From Nymphaea colorata (Eukaryota > Streptophyta > Magnoliopsida > Nymphaeales > Nymphaeaceae), in the NCBI RefSeq assembly GCF_008831285.2, contig NC_045139.1:32771706-32835705 (forward strand): a stretch of 64,000 bases of DNA. Reading direction: 5' to 3'. Every line of letters begins with the position of its first letter. Position 1 is the first letter of the stretch. The position numbers and the translations under genes are program-made. The notes under the pieces were generated by a model, which was not told where the DNA came from, ran no database searches, and was given only the letters and a program-made list of their open reading frames with translations. Shown in pieces: positions 13,269 to 25,229 of this stretch.

Positions 13269-16004
13269 ATGTGTGTATGAGAATGAGTAGAACTAGTTAT
13301 GCATTTTAATCGGTTCTATCAGTGACAATTTGGATACACAAGATGATTTCATTTAAAGGTTTAGATCTCCATGTCCTTTTCAGAAGATGAAAGAAAAAGG
13401 AAGATAAGTAGGTACAAAAAATGAAGACTGAACCCTTGGAGAAAGACATCAAGCAAATCAGATAGTCACTGATAGGACTAACCAAAATGATTACATGGTC
13501 CCGCTCATTTCCCACGCACATAAACACACAAATAAATTACTAAGTAGCTCAAGCCAGATATAGAGAAGCTAATTGTTTACCTGCCCAATGCACTGACCGA
13601 CCCATGGGCAATGATGATCGAATCGTTCCACACAATTGTTGCAAATGGAGCAATGTGAGCAGCGTGGAGGACGATATAGCATGCATGTATCACAATATTT
13701 TACTTTCACAGTCATGCCATTGAATGAAACTTCTTTGATACGTGGAAATCGAAGTCTTGGAGTTTGTCCAGCAACACCATCATTTGCAATTGAGGATTCA
13801 TATATCTCATCCTCAGGAGGATGTAGAGCTCTAGGAACAATTCCAGGATCTTGAGCAGAAGTTAGGAGTAGAAGCCCCAAAACCTTGATTAAGTAGTGCC
13901 AAAATAAACTCATCAATTCTCAGAAGAAACAAAATGACCAAGAACATCAGAAAGAATGTACAACATTGGCAACAGTCTATCACATATTAGAAACTGAAAA
14001 AAAAGCATATGAAACAAATATAACACACATGCACACACAAAAATGGAGTAACTCATCATGTTACTCAAATACGATAGTTGATATATGTGGCATTTTTGCA
14101 CCACTTCTTACAAAGAAGTAAACAAAGGAAAGTGAGCTATATGAATTCAATTTTAAGAATCAAAACTTAGTTTGCTCAATTTGTATCTGAAATACGTTTT
14201 ACGCCCAAAAACGAAAATGAAAATCAATAACCCAAATTTTTGTAAGTATCCTAGGCTCAAAAATCATACATTTCTCAAAGTAAAAATCAGTTTTAAACTC
14301 CCATTCTTAACCATGAAAATCTTTTCCTACATTGCTAAGTGTGAAGCCCTCCCTCGAGAACACAAGATCAAGTCCTCAACGACTTGATTAAACAAACAAG
14401 AAAATATTCTCAACACAGAGAGCACACAAAGAGAATAAAAATCACTCTCTCATGGACATGCTTGTACTAAGGCAGAAAAATGTAAAAGACAAATATCATC
14501 CATGAAGACAAAGAAGGAATTTGAGAGTGATGATGCACAAGGGGGAATAACTCCTATATATATACATGAGAAAAGGGAGATGTCAGAGCTAGGCGTTTGG
14601 CTAGCTCCAGACCGCAGCATGAATTCAAAAATAGAAATAAAATAAAAAAATACAGAAATAAAGATAGAAATGAAAAGATACATAAGAGCAACCCGATAAA
14701 TATAAAAGATTCCAAGGAACAATAATATACCATGAAAACAATAAAGTGACTTTAGGTAATTCAGGCAACAAGAACTTTCATAAATGTCAATAAAGCATGA
14801 TATGGTAAGATTTAGAAGATGTCAAACAACCATTGACCTCGGAAACACTTCTTTGAACAGCCAGGCAGAGTAACTAGTGAAAGAGAGAACTAACATAGAT
14901 AGTGAAGACAATGGCCACCACCAGAATTGCATAACCAGCATTGTATGCAGGAAACTTGTGGAGTAGATTTCTTGCAACAAATGCACAAAAGAACGCCACA
15001 GGTACAACAATAAGTGATATAGTTACAAGTAGAGACCTCGCATCTGGACCAAATATTAATCTGCCGCCGAAGAAAAATATCTGCATGATAAATTGAGACA
15101 AAAAATCAGTCCAATGCAAGTGATATAAATAGAAAAAGAATTACGTATAAATGAAAGATAAACTTCCCAATATGTAACACAATAAAAGAACACAAACTTA
15201 GAAAGATAGCAAGGTATGTGCCAACCTTTTCATCTTCTTAAGCGATCCAAATTTTTTATTCATAGCAAGGACTTAGTACACCATTTTAACAGTATAGAAA
15301 GGCAGCAGATATTGAATTTTGTTGAATAAAAATGTAATCAAATATATCAAAAGACAATTGGCCAGATACACTATTATCTTTCTTTCTAGAGTCGATCATT
15401 TCTTTTCTTAATCCCTTATTGGTAAAAATGTGTGTGTATGTCTGTGTGTGTGTGGCAGTCGTTATATGGTTACAAACATAATCTAGTAACAGAAAAAAGT
15501 AATACGTGATCATGCAACTAAATGTTCACTGATCAATAGAAGAGGTGCAGTCACACAAAACCATGAAGTCCTAGACAAATAGTAAGTACCAATACATGTA
15601 TCAATTTAATATGAAACCAATACATGTATCAATTTAATATGAACGTTGCACTATTACAACCACACCTCACATTTCCAAATTTCAAACTTTCTGATTCGTG
15701 ATGATTGAAAGCTTCCTAGATATTGCTCTCAATCAAATTAAGCACATAATGAAAAAGCACACTTTTCTAGAAAAAGCAGTACAAGATGGGGATATGCATT
15801 GGATGCTGGGCAATGCAGTTTCCCCATATTTCTGCAACATGGCTACTTCCAAATTTTCCTCTTAGAATGTAGAATAAGAAAGTTCACGTAAAAAAGCGGC
15901 AGATATTGCTAATACACACCGAAAATCGACAAAGGACAGCAAAGTAGCAGTAAAAGAGACATTACATTGTTTCCCTTCCAATTCTGGTAGACTAGGCCAG
16001 CCAT
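8869..16004 (-). CDS. DHHC-type protein S-acyltransferase (palmitoyltransferase), complete, 426 aa
   Basis: Integral membrane enzyme that transfers palmitate to cysteines of target proteins. Exons on the minus strand: 16004-15966 ([13 protein letters not shown]), 15080-14895, 13883-13581, 11466-11233 and 9387-8869; all introns are GT-AG and all junctions fall between codons. Four membrane segments are apparent at about residues 29-48, 58-83, 182-201 and 224-248. The cytosolic loop carries the cysteine-rich domain ([15 protein letters not shown] and then [12 protein letters not shown]), with the catalytic DHHC at 164-167, a DPG motif at 87-89 and a TTxE motif at 255-258. The length and the plant-type sequence [11 protein letters not shown] fit the plant PAT subgroup resembling Arabidopsis PAT5-PAT9. 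The tail after residue 290 is hydrophilic and poorly conserved. The last codons overlap a possible donor (CCT|GTAAGC near 8880), so an alternative 3' end cannot be excluded. Which target proteins or membrane it serves cannot be read here. Confidence 0.92.
12797..13186. repeat. Nested direct duplication (A-B-B'-A') inside an acyltransferase intron
   Basis: Block A (12797-12878, containing CCACCATTATGAAGTTTATT) recurs as A' (13110-13186). Between them block B (about 12888-12987, containing TTCATTGGAGCTTGGTTTTT) recurs as B' (about 13011-13107), with CT-rich tracts beside the B copies. Copies differ by scattered substitutions and small indels. The whole lies in the intron between 11467 and 13580. 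Confidence 0.85.
13220..13267. repeat. (GT)n microsatellite
   Basis: Uninterrupted GT repeat in the acyltransferase intron, just beside the nested duplication. Confidence 0.95.
15588..15643. repeat. Short tandem duplication (about 29 bp unit, two copies)
   Basis: The string CCAATACATGTATCAATTTA followed by ATATGAA occurs twice in a row within the first acyltransferase intron, essentially without mismatch, so it is recent. Confidence 0.9.
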
Positions 16005-16860
16005 TGTGCTGCGTCTAAGTCGGCCTCACGGATCGGAACTAAATCTGCTCCTTGAATCCTGATACCTCCGGAAACCTTAACATCCGGCCATTGCCAGTCC
16101 ATGCCCCGGAGAGGTCCAACCAAAACCACCATCAACTCAGCCCACCACCAAACAAAGAAGTCCCAATGCCGGGCACTCCACAACTCCTGAAAACCATTTC
16201 ACGAAATTCCACTTGCCAAAACCAAACACCTATTACATCACCAACAGTACTCAAAATCTTGCAGAAAGGAAACACCAAGGAAGGAAAACCGAGAAACCAA
16301 TTCTTTCCGAGGGAAAAAAGCAGAAAGTTTCTCCAATGAACTGAAAAAATATTAAGCAAAGGCTAAAAATCAAAACAAGCAAACCCTAGAACAATCTCTC
16401 CAACCCAATTTTCCCCAACGCTCAAACTCCCCCTTTGAAGAAAAACTACAAAAGAAGCAAAGCAATTGGTAAAAAGAGTTCCAACCGAGTGAACAGCAAA
16501 TGGGTAGCGGCGGGCTCGTTGCAAAATCGAAGAAGAATAAGAAAAAGAAGGAATATCAGAAAGAAGAAAACAGACTTGCAGCAGCAGCTTCCGAGGATGA
16601 AGAAGCACGGCACAGTGGCAGTAGCACTGACCTGTCCTCCTTGGTTGCTAAGCAATTGTGATACGATTCAACCTGAGAGAACGTCCGAAGCAGAAGCCTG
16701 TCTCGCAGTACGGCACCAGAAAGAGATTAGAGAGCCAGAGAGAGCTTGGAGCTCCAAGAAAAAAAGGAGGGAGATGGAATGATGGAGTCTCGTCGCCGAG
16801 CTGGAAAAGAGAGGGTGGGTCCCTGTTTTAAGTAAAAGATCTACATATAAAATAAACATA
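16005..16860 (-). promoter_or_regulatory. Presumed 5' UTR and promoter of the acyltransferase gene
   Basis: Upstream of the minus-strand start codon the sequence is less AT-rich than the desert beyond 16.9 kb. It has purine-rich stretches (16435-16600) read as CT-rich on the gene's strand, as is common in plant leaders. No single core promoter element stands out. An additional 5' UTR intron is possible. The open frames here show no family resemblance. Confidence 0.4.
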
Positions 16861-18059
16861 AAAACTTTTCTTTGTCAGTCATCCCTTTTTTGTCATAGTA
16901 AAATACAGTCCTCATGTTTTCCCTTTTCATATTTTTCTAATGATGCAATTCTAGCTTGATACTTGATTTGGATTCTAATTTGAATATATATATATATATA
17001 TGTCTTTGTGAATTTGATTTTATAATCATTTTTATATTTAATTCAAATTAAATCTCAAAATAAATTACTTTGTTACACTCCTAAGATCTAATCAAAAATT
17101 TAAATAAAATTCGTTTTCAACGTAAAAACATTGAAGAGTAAATTTTCTGCTATTTTTAACATTATATCATTAAACTTGAAGTTCATTTCTGGTAGTGGCA
17201 GCGAGAGTGAAGCCCAAACTACGAAATCGGATTCCTGTTTTTAAAACTTAGTCAAAACTTTGTGCACTTAAATGAAAAAATTTAAAATATAAGACGTTTA
17301 AAGAAAAAAGTCACGTGATTACGTTGCCAACTGTAACGCTAGAAGAAAAGGTCTTCTCTGAATTTCCATTAAGATGTTAAACTAAGTTCATCCTTTATTA
17401 CTTTTTTCCTAATCACTCACACATAACAATTAAATAGTGTAAATAGTACTTTATTTTTTTATTATTGCTCACTATGTAAATTAATCTTAAAATTGTAATT
17501 GTTAAAATGATTCGTCGATCTCAGCATGGTCTAGATGAATTAATGAGTTTATAAAATCAAATGAATAAATAATAGTTTAATAAATTGGAACGGAGCATAG
17601 TTGGAGAAGGAAAATAAAAGTTTAAAACAAAATGAAATATAAGAAATTATGAAATATATGTTAATTTGAGGATGCTTTGCTCCATAACTGTTCTTGAAAA
17701 TATGTTTTCTTTTGAATGATGAATTTCTCGGTCAAATAAAACCGCTGTACCAATAAACAATTTCGGAAAAAATATTAGAAATATATCACGAAGAAGGTTA
17801 ATTCAGTCTTTTGCCTTACAGTCAGAGGCCGAGCCTCCCGTTTTTCAGGTTTTTCAGGTTTTGACTGTTAACAGCATGGTTGTGGACCCTGTAAAATGAC
17901 GATAGTGCCCTTCACTTTTATTAACTATCTTCTTACCACCCTTTTTTTTTGTCTCAATTATATCTAAACCCCAATTTTTTGTAATAATAAGAAAAAAATA
18001 GTTCACTTTTTATTGTTTTGTTAATACAACTCGGGTTATTTGTTATGACATTTTACATG

Positions 18060-18360
18060 TTAAGAACTTGACGGATCATATTTAGATCAGATATAGCTTT
18101 AATTATATCTATTTTTTTTAATATTCTCGTATTTGGATTCAAATACAAATAAATAAAAGTCATGTTTGAGTCTGATTTCTATATTCATATCCTAATCCTT
18201 TGAATTGGATTTTACCAATTTTTAAAATGTAATATCATTAAATACATGATATTTTTTTGGAAAATGAATTCAATCTAAATCCATATATGAATCCGATTGA
18301 ATATTTATGATTGGTCGGATATCCAATTCAAATAGGATATATTGACATCCCTACACTCAA
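18060..18360. repeat. AT-rich dispersed repeat ending in GGATATATTGACATCCCT
   Basis: Degenerate repeat made of AATCC/GGATAT words and ending near GATATCCAATTCAAATAGG followed by ATATATTGACATCCCT. A related sequence lies in reverse orientation at about 52480-52830, starting AGGATGTTAATATATATTGG. Sequence of this kind is common at degenerate element edges in plant genomes; the element type is not determined. Confidence 0.55.
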
Positions 18361-19141
18361 ATCGCCCTTCAACAGTGCTAATATGGACCCCATGTTTATT
18401 GACAATTATCAAATAAGAATTTGCCTTTGTATAATTAACCAAAATAATTACTTTATGAAGCAATATTTAAAACTCTATTAACATAATGGAGGATGCATAT
18501 ATAAATTATTTAAAAACATAAACCCCTTTTGAAATGACGCCCAAAAAGTGAGCCCTTGAATAAATTTTTTTGAAGTTGTTGGTCAGCCTGACAATTTCGA
18601 CTGCCAGTTCACCTTCAAAGCATTTTTTTAGTTCACCGTTCAAGGGCGAGCAGCTTTTTCAACTAATTTATGATTCATATGCAATTGACGAATTCATTCA
18701 TGGTTCCATTGGTGTTTATCTTTGATCTTTTAATTAATTTAACTTTTTATATTTTCTAAACAAATATTTAAACTCCATTATAATGACTTAGTTCTTTATG
18801 GTCAAGGAAAACCGATTTTAAATTGATGTACGTAGCCTCAAAAAGTTATTTTGGAACACTTAAAGGTGTTTAATGATTTGGAATTTTTAATCCATAATGA
18901 TAGTTTCATAATCATTATTCTTCCTCAAACTACAATGGTCAAAATTTCATGTTTCAGGAAAACAAAATACTTCGTTTGTTTAATAATTCCAATTTCTTAA
19001 AAAAATTTAGCATCTTGATTCTAAAATTCTATAATTCCAGGTATATCAATATATCAAGGAGCCCCTTTAAGTAAATGGAGCTCATGCATTCGAAAACTCC
19101 CAGTGAAATTCTCGATTAGATTCAATGCTCAAGTGTCGCCA

Positions 19142-19180
<39 letters not shown>

Positions 19181-20929
19181 GAGAGAGAGAGAGAGAGAGC
19201 GCAATAGTCTTTTACACTAAGAAAAACGAGCAACTAAATCATAATCTACTAATCATAATAATTTTGCATGATAATGTTCTTATAAGACATGGAGGCCAAA
19301 GATGATTTCACTTGGGGAAAAAATGTTTTCAATCAAGTTTTAATTTAAATAAAAAAAAAGTTGCTTTTTTTCTGCATTAAGTTTTAGAAAGATGTTGAAA
19401 TAAAAAAATTTACAATAGAATTGAATTAGACAAAAAAAAAGGTTTCCTGATAATATGTATTCTATATGAAAGGCACTTATAACTAGACAAAGTATCGCAG
19501 ATTTTGTCATATTTTATAGTTTAGCGTTGTCATTTTTGTGTGTCTGCATTTTAAAATGTATATATAACAGTATTTTGTTCGAAAAACTTATGGAAAAGTG
19601 TTAAAATGTTTTAACATTCCATTTTATCGAGCTTTTCTTAAAATGGGATTTTAATATATTTTTATTCTATCTAAGATAATAAGAGGTACATTTATTATTT
19701 AATAATAATAAAAAAAGGAAACTTCTTCTCTTGTTCCAAAATTTAAAACAAAACTGACACCATATAAAATAAATAGACTTCTTAAAGTACACAATACATT
19801 TTTGAACTTTTACATTTAGTAAAACGACAATGATGTAAAAAGGTTAATTTGAGCTCCTTAATACTAAATTTGTATAAATGTGTTTTGAAAAAATGGCCTT
19901 GAAAGTGAATTTAAAAAAAAAATGACATATAGATACATTACAGTTTCCCGTTGTTATATATAGGTCTGTTTATGCTTTTAATCTTTTGAGATGCAAAAAT
20001 AATTCGAGGAACAATTGACTAAAAAAATACTATACACAGAAACACAGTGTTTCATGAATCTGACTCACTATTTCGAACATATTCACAAAATATCGTAATA
20101 GTGTTCTTGTTGCTAAATGTCTCGTATAAATGAGTTGTAATAAAATACTTTAAAATAAAAATTGGTTGATTTACTAATTCAACTAAATCAGTTACAAATT
20201 GGTCAATGTATCTAAAAAGACATTAAAAAGTAAATGAAAACAATTATAAAAAAATTAAAACAAATAATTCTTAAGTGCTTTAAACATAGTTTAAAAAAAA
20301 ACAAAAACAAAACGTGACACTCTTGAATCAGTTACAAAATCGAAACTCATTTAATTTGAATATGCCGATTTTGATATCACTTGTTTAAATAGCTCTTAAA
20401 CTTGACTTAAAAAAAGAAAACGTATATACTTAGTTAACTTATGAAGTTAAAAAAGTAAAAAAGCAATGATGCTGCGCAATGCAATAATAATAATAAAAAA
20501 AAAACAAGTTGTTAACGAAATAATTAGGAGACGTTGATTAGGACTTACGTTATAAAATTTTTTATTTTCTAAAATGCAGTTCATCTTTCACTTTCACTTT
20601 TGTTTTCTTTGGTCACTTACGTGTTTGCCAGATGCACGCAAAAGAAGCTATGGAAAGATTGAAAAGGAAGAGAGAGAGAGAGAGAGACTGATAGAGAGAG
20701 AGTGAAGAAAGAAACGAAAAGAAAACATCAAGCGAGTTGGTACAAGCTTTTGGGACTAAAGGTACGTGGGCTGTTCTTCCTTGCTTATGCGGCTATGCTC
20801 TTCGTTTTCTCTCTCATACATTTCAATAATTTGAAAGTTCAAATAATTGTTCAAATCAATTATGTCCATCACATTCATTAAATTATGTATTTAAGCACTT
20901 GATTAAATAGTTAGATAGAGATATATAAA

Positions 20930-21227
20930 TATCGGAAAGACATCAACCTTTTATATATATATATATATATATATAAGGAAATTGAATAGTTGAGGGAATA
21001 ACAATGAAAACGGTTTGATCTATAGTGATGAACATCTAACCAGGATTATTCATCTGATGTACATAGATGATTAAGAGAAAAATATAAAGAAAAATATAAG
21101 AATTAATACTACATGACGAAAATGTCTTTTTTTTTTCTTTTAACAGTCCATCATACTCGGTTTGACAGTCTTGATTAGATATAAAATTGTAACTTTTTAA
21201 GAGGTGCCAATATTGGAAAGACATCAA

Positions 21228-21259
<32 letters not shown>

Positions 21260-22126
21260 TTGAGATAATAACAATAAGAGCCATTTGATCAACAGTGATG
21301 AATGGTTGATAGAATAACAATGAGAAAAAGGATAAAGACATTCTCATTATGTAGTATTAGATGATACCTTTTTTTATTGTTTTTATCTTAACTATTTATC
21401 ACAATGTATCAAATGTTCCTCTTGAATAAGTTGGGTAATTTGGATAATTAGTGTCATTAAGGTGATGATGACTTTGGCTATTTAGAGTTACCCAACTATC
21501 TAATCAAAGTTATCCATCTTATATACATTATAGGTTGAAAGAAAAATATAGAGAAAATGATGAGAATTAATGCTACATGACGAAGATGTCTATTATTATT
21601 TTTTTATTTTTTTAACAGTCCATCATGCTAGATCAGACGGCTCTGATTAGATGGTTGGGTAACTTTAAAAAGCTATAGTCACCATTCAATTTTCTGATAT
21701 GATTTTAGCTATTCAAAGTTACTAGCCATCTAACCAGGGTCATCCATAGATGTATATGAATGGTTGAAAGAAAAATATGAGAATTAATACTACATGACTG
21801 AAGATGTTTTTTTTTTCTTTTAACAGTCCATCATACTGGTCATGATTAGATAGTTGGGTGACTTTAAGAAGCTAGAGTCACCATTCAATTTTCTTATATG
21901 ACTTTGGCTATTCAGAGCTACCTAACCATCTAACAAACATCATCCATTTGATGTACATGAATGGTTGAAAGAAAAATATAGAAAAACATATGAAAATTAA
22001 TACTACATGACAAAAATATCTATTATTATTATTTTTTGTTTTTCTTTTAATCATATTAGATCAGACGGTCTTAATTAGATAGTTGGGTGACTATAAAAAC
22101 CTAGAATCACCATTTAATTTTTCTAT

Positions 22127-22130
<4 letters not shown>
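20930..22130. repeat. Tandem array of MITE-like inverted-repeat units (about 215 bp spacing)
   Basis: Four diverged copies share the core AATTAATACTACATGAC, then a T-rich run, then TTTTAACAGTCCATCAT, with cores near 21099, 21564, 21782 and 21996. Each core is flanked on the left by ATCTAACCAGGGTCATCCAT-like sequence. On the right lies GATTAGATAGTTGGGTGACT, roughly the reverse complement of the left arm GTTACCCAACTATCTAATC. Each unit could therefore form a hairpin. (TA)n tracts separate or border the units at 20951, 21237 and 22130. There is no open frame, so any element would be non-autonomous. Confidence 0.7.
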
Positions 22131-22170
<40 letters not shown>

Positions 22171-22263
22171 TCAAAATGAACAAGGCCTACCAAGAAGAAT
22201 AAGCTGCAGCCCCGGTAGTGCCACGATTGCCTCTTCTTGACCAACAATTATTTAATTAAAATA

Positions 22264-22266
<3 letters not shown>

Positions 22267-22312
<46 letters not shown>
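22267..22312. repeat. (TA)n microsatellite
   Basis: Pure TA tract; the longest of several close to the MITE-like array. Confidence 0.95.
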
Positions 22313-22315
<3 letters not shown>

Positions 22316-23968
22316 ATGACCAGAGAATTTCAGTTTCTCTTTCTTCTCTCAAAGCTCAAGGTTGGCTCCTTAAATTAACAGAGTTCATTTTCCAAATTCC
22401 AACTGGACAAGGGTGGAGTCGAGACAAAAAATTTTCATGAGGTGGGTAGAATTAAAGTTTTTAAATTTTGATTAGAGCCGAAATGTTATTTTTCAAAAAT
22501 TTTATATAAAACAAGTAAAATTTTTTAAAATTTACATGTTAATTGAAAAAAAATTGAGGTGGGGTCAGGACCCATATATTTTTCAGTAACTATATGCACA
22601 CTATATAAATGAAAAGGAAAATGTCAAAATTAATTAAAAATGAGAAAAACTGCAAAATATAAAAAAACAATGGGAAATTGGGTGGTGTACGACATTTAGA
22701 ATAGATGTTAAAAGGGTATTTTTCTCTTATATAAAAGTGTTTTATTACTAATACGTCATTTAAACCAGCGTTTAAAAAAAAAACAAAAAAGCAAAATTTA
22801 TCTAATTGCTAATGGCATCGATTAAATCAGCACAGTAAATTAATTGATTTCCATCTTTGTACAAGAAGCCTCGATGATACACCATTATCATCGACGATCT
22901 AACATGGATATGTCACGTTATACGTTTATCGATGTGATAGATTTATGGTAAAATCCATTGTTCATGAAACTGAAAATCTTGTGTCAAACTTAAGATTCAT
23001 ACTTAAACGCCGTTATTTTACTCCCTTGTATTAAGAAAATATCAGATTGAAGATTGTAAGAGAGAGAATCTGATATAAAATTCATGGTTTTCAAATCCCA
23101 AGGATCTCAAATCCAAAAACTATCAAAAGCTCTCCTAAGCTAACTTGAGAAATTATCTTATATCTCAAATCGGTCGAACTAAAAAATTTTGGCTGAAGGA
23201 CACTGATAGATTTTCACTTAAAAGAATGAGTGATTGCAGGGCACTAACTCAAGTTTAGTGTAGGCATCACATGTTGTTGGACTTAACTGAATCTAGGCCT
23301 CGCTTAATCACAATGCAAGATTTTAGGGACAAATGTGGGCAATCGCCCACGCCAATCACACAATAGCTCCGCTACTGTCTCAAGGATCTTAAATTATTAA
23401 GATCTTACACGAAAAACATAAACTTATGTGGATCTCACATCTCAAATCACCTACGATCTCGGAATATTTCTTACCGATTATGTTTTTTACATTTGTGTTT
23501 TGAAAATGAATTTAAAGTTATTTATCTATTGTACTTTATATGAGTGAACAAACCGATGCCGCACTTATATGGAATAGGGACGTCAATACCGTTGTTTACA
23601 AGATTGACATTCAACACCGGCGCTTGTTCTATTTCATGCATTCGAAGTTTGAAACCTTCACCTGAAAGGAATCTCAACGGCCATCGCTTAAGTAACGGTT
23701 ACATGAAAAGAAGATGTTTATTTTTCTATTTCCTTTTTTTAATACTTTTTTTTTTTAAGTTTTACAAAGGAACTTTTAGGGAATTCATGGTCAACTATGG
23801 CTTTATAATTAAATAGCCATTGATTAATAGAGCTTAGCCTTCAAGGGTGCAACGCAACTAGATTGATAAAAGTTCGCTCGTCAATTTGATTCTTATTGGT
23901 GTTCTTTTTGTGGACTATAAACAGTGAATATGTAACATTCTAGTTGACGGATGCTTTCTACCTACGTG

Positions 23969-24140
23969 AGAACAGTAACAAATTAAAAAAACAGGAGGAA
24001 AGAACAGTAACAAATTAAAAGAACAGGAGGAAGAAGGAAGAAAGAAAGGAGAACAGTAACAAATTAAAAGAACAAGGAAGAAAGAAGAAAGAAAGGAGAA
24101 CAGTAACAAATTGAAAGAACAAGAAGAAGAAGAAAAAAAG
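23969..24140. repeat. Purine-rich minisatellite, four diverged copies
   Basis: The motif GAACAGTAACAAATTAAAAG is followed by variable AACAGGAGGAAG/AAAGAAAGG purine runs and occurs four times (starts near 23969, 24003, 24052 and 24098). Unit length varies from about 34 to 49 bp. An open frame across it on the minus strand encodes only a repetitive hydrophobic Ser/Leu/Phe string and is an artefact of the repeat. Confidence 0.85.
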
Positions 24141-25229
24141 AAAGCTTTGGCCACTTCAAGGTATCTTTTCTCCTTAATTGACGGAGCTCAAATTCAAGAG
24201 GGCTGCTCTATCTGGTTTGTGGGTGTCACATGTCAATATTGAAAGCTTGTGGACTGTTTTTATATTTTTTTTAATATTTTACCACTTATGCCTGAAAATT
24301 TTGCTTTTAACTCCTTAAACAACTACCTTCCCTTATTTTTTTTACATCTATCGGATCCCTTTTTTTTTATGTAAGGAACTTGGGAATTATGATACGTCCA
24401 TTCATCTGGTTACTATTGTCTAAATAAAGGGAGAGAACAGCTTTCTCCCCATTTACTCATGCCTTATACTAAGGGCGTGTTTGATAACTGGATTTTTTTT
24501 TTCTAGAAGGATCTAATTTCACCAATCGAACGGTAAAAAATAACACTCAAAACTTTTTACTATTTCATAATGCAAAACCTTCTTTTTTTGCAAGCAAAAT
24601 TTCAGTTATCAATTTCAAGTCCAATATTTTATTCAACTTAAATTTTTTGAAAAGAAAATCACCAAACAACCCTCTTTTTAGGGCCTTCGATCTCCTCCTA
24701 CAGAAACTTCTTTTTTTCTCTTTCACACTAAGTGATTGTAGTGCAATCGATCGAGCTATGTGGTGCGTACTAAACATGTATTAGTAACCCGAGGAATATA
24801 TTTACCATGCTTAAGTTGAAGATAGATTTGAAATTTCTAATATGTCAATGATGGCCTTAGAATTTGCTTGATATGAAAGGGCTCATTTTGAAAAAAACCA
24901 AAAAAAATATTTTGTTGCATGACGTGCGATTAGCCGGGATTTACGAGAAAAAGCATGCACATAAGTCACAACTATAAGTTTAATAAGTACATAAGCAATT
25001 TATAATGTTGACTCCGCAACTAAACACTAGGTCTTTAGTTGTGAAAGATCTAAGCTCAAAGCCTTCAAGTTTAATTCAGTGGGCAAATTCTTAAGATTCT
25101 TCTATTTCCTTTTTACACTTTCCAGTATATGATCCTCCACAGACTTGGATGCCGCTGCTACAAGAAGCATGATCTTACTGTAAAAGAATTCAAGCAAAAA
25201 AAGAAATGAAAGAAAGAATTATATGCATA

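Larger units (their letters stand above)
16861..25229. repeat. Gene-poor AT-rich intergenic tract with microsatellites and decayed repeats
   Basis: About 8.4 kb with no recognisable exon on either strand. It contains (TA)n tracts at 16986-17001, 19147-19176, 20951-20975, 21237-21259, 22130-22167 and 22267-22312, a (GA)n tract at 19180-19199, an AT-rich dispersed repeat at about 18060-18360, a MITE-like array at 20930-22130 and a minisatellite at 23969-24140. No reverse transcriptase or transposase domain is readable. Confidence 0.7.

Noticed and set aside
22237-22440. Open frame with a long IYIYIY run
   Set aside because: Translation of a (TA)n microsatellite.
23915-24154. 79-codon hydrophobic minus-strand frame
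   Set aside because: It is the translation of a purine-rich minisatellite.
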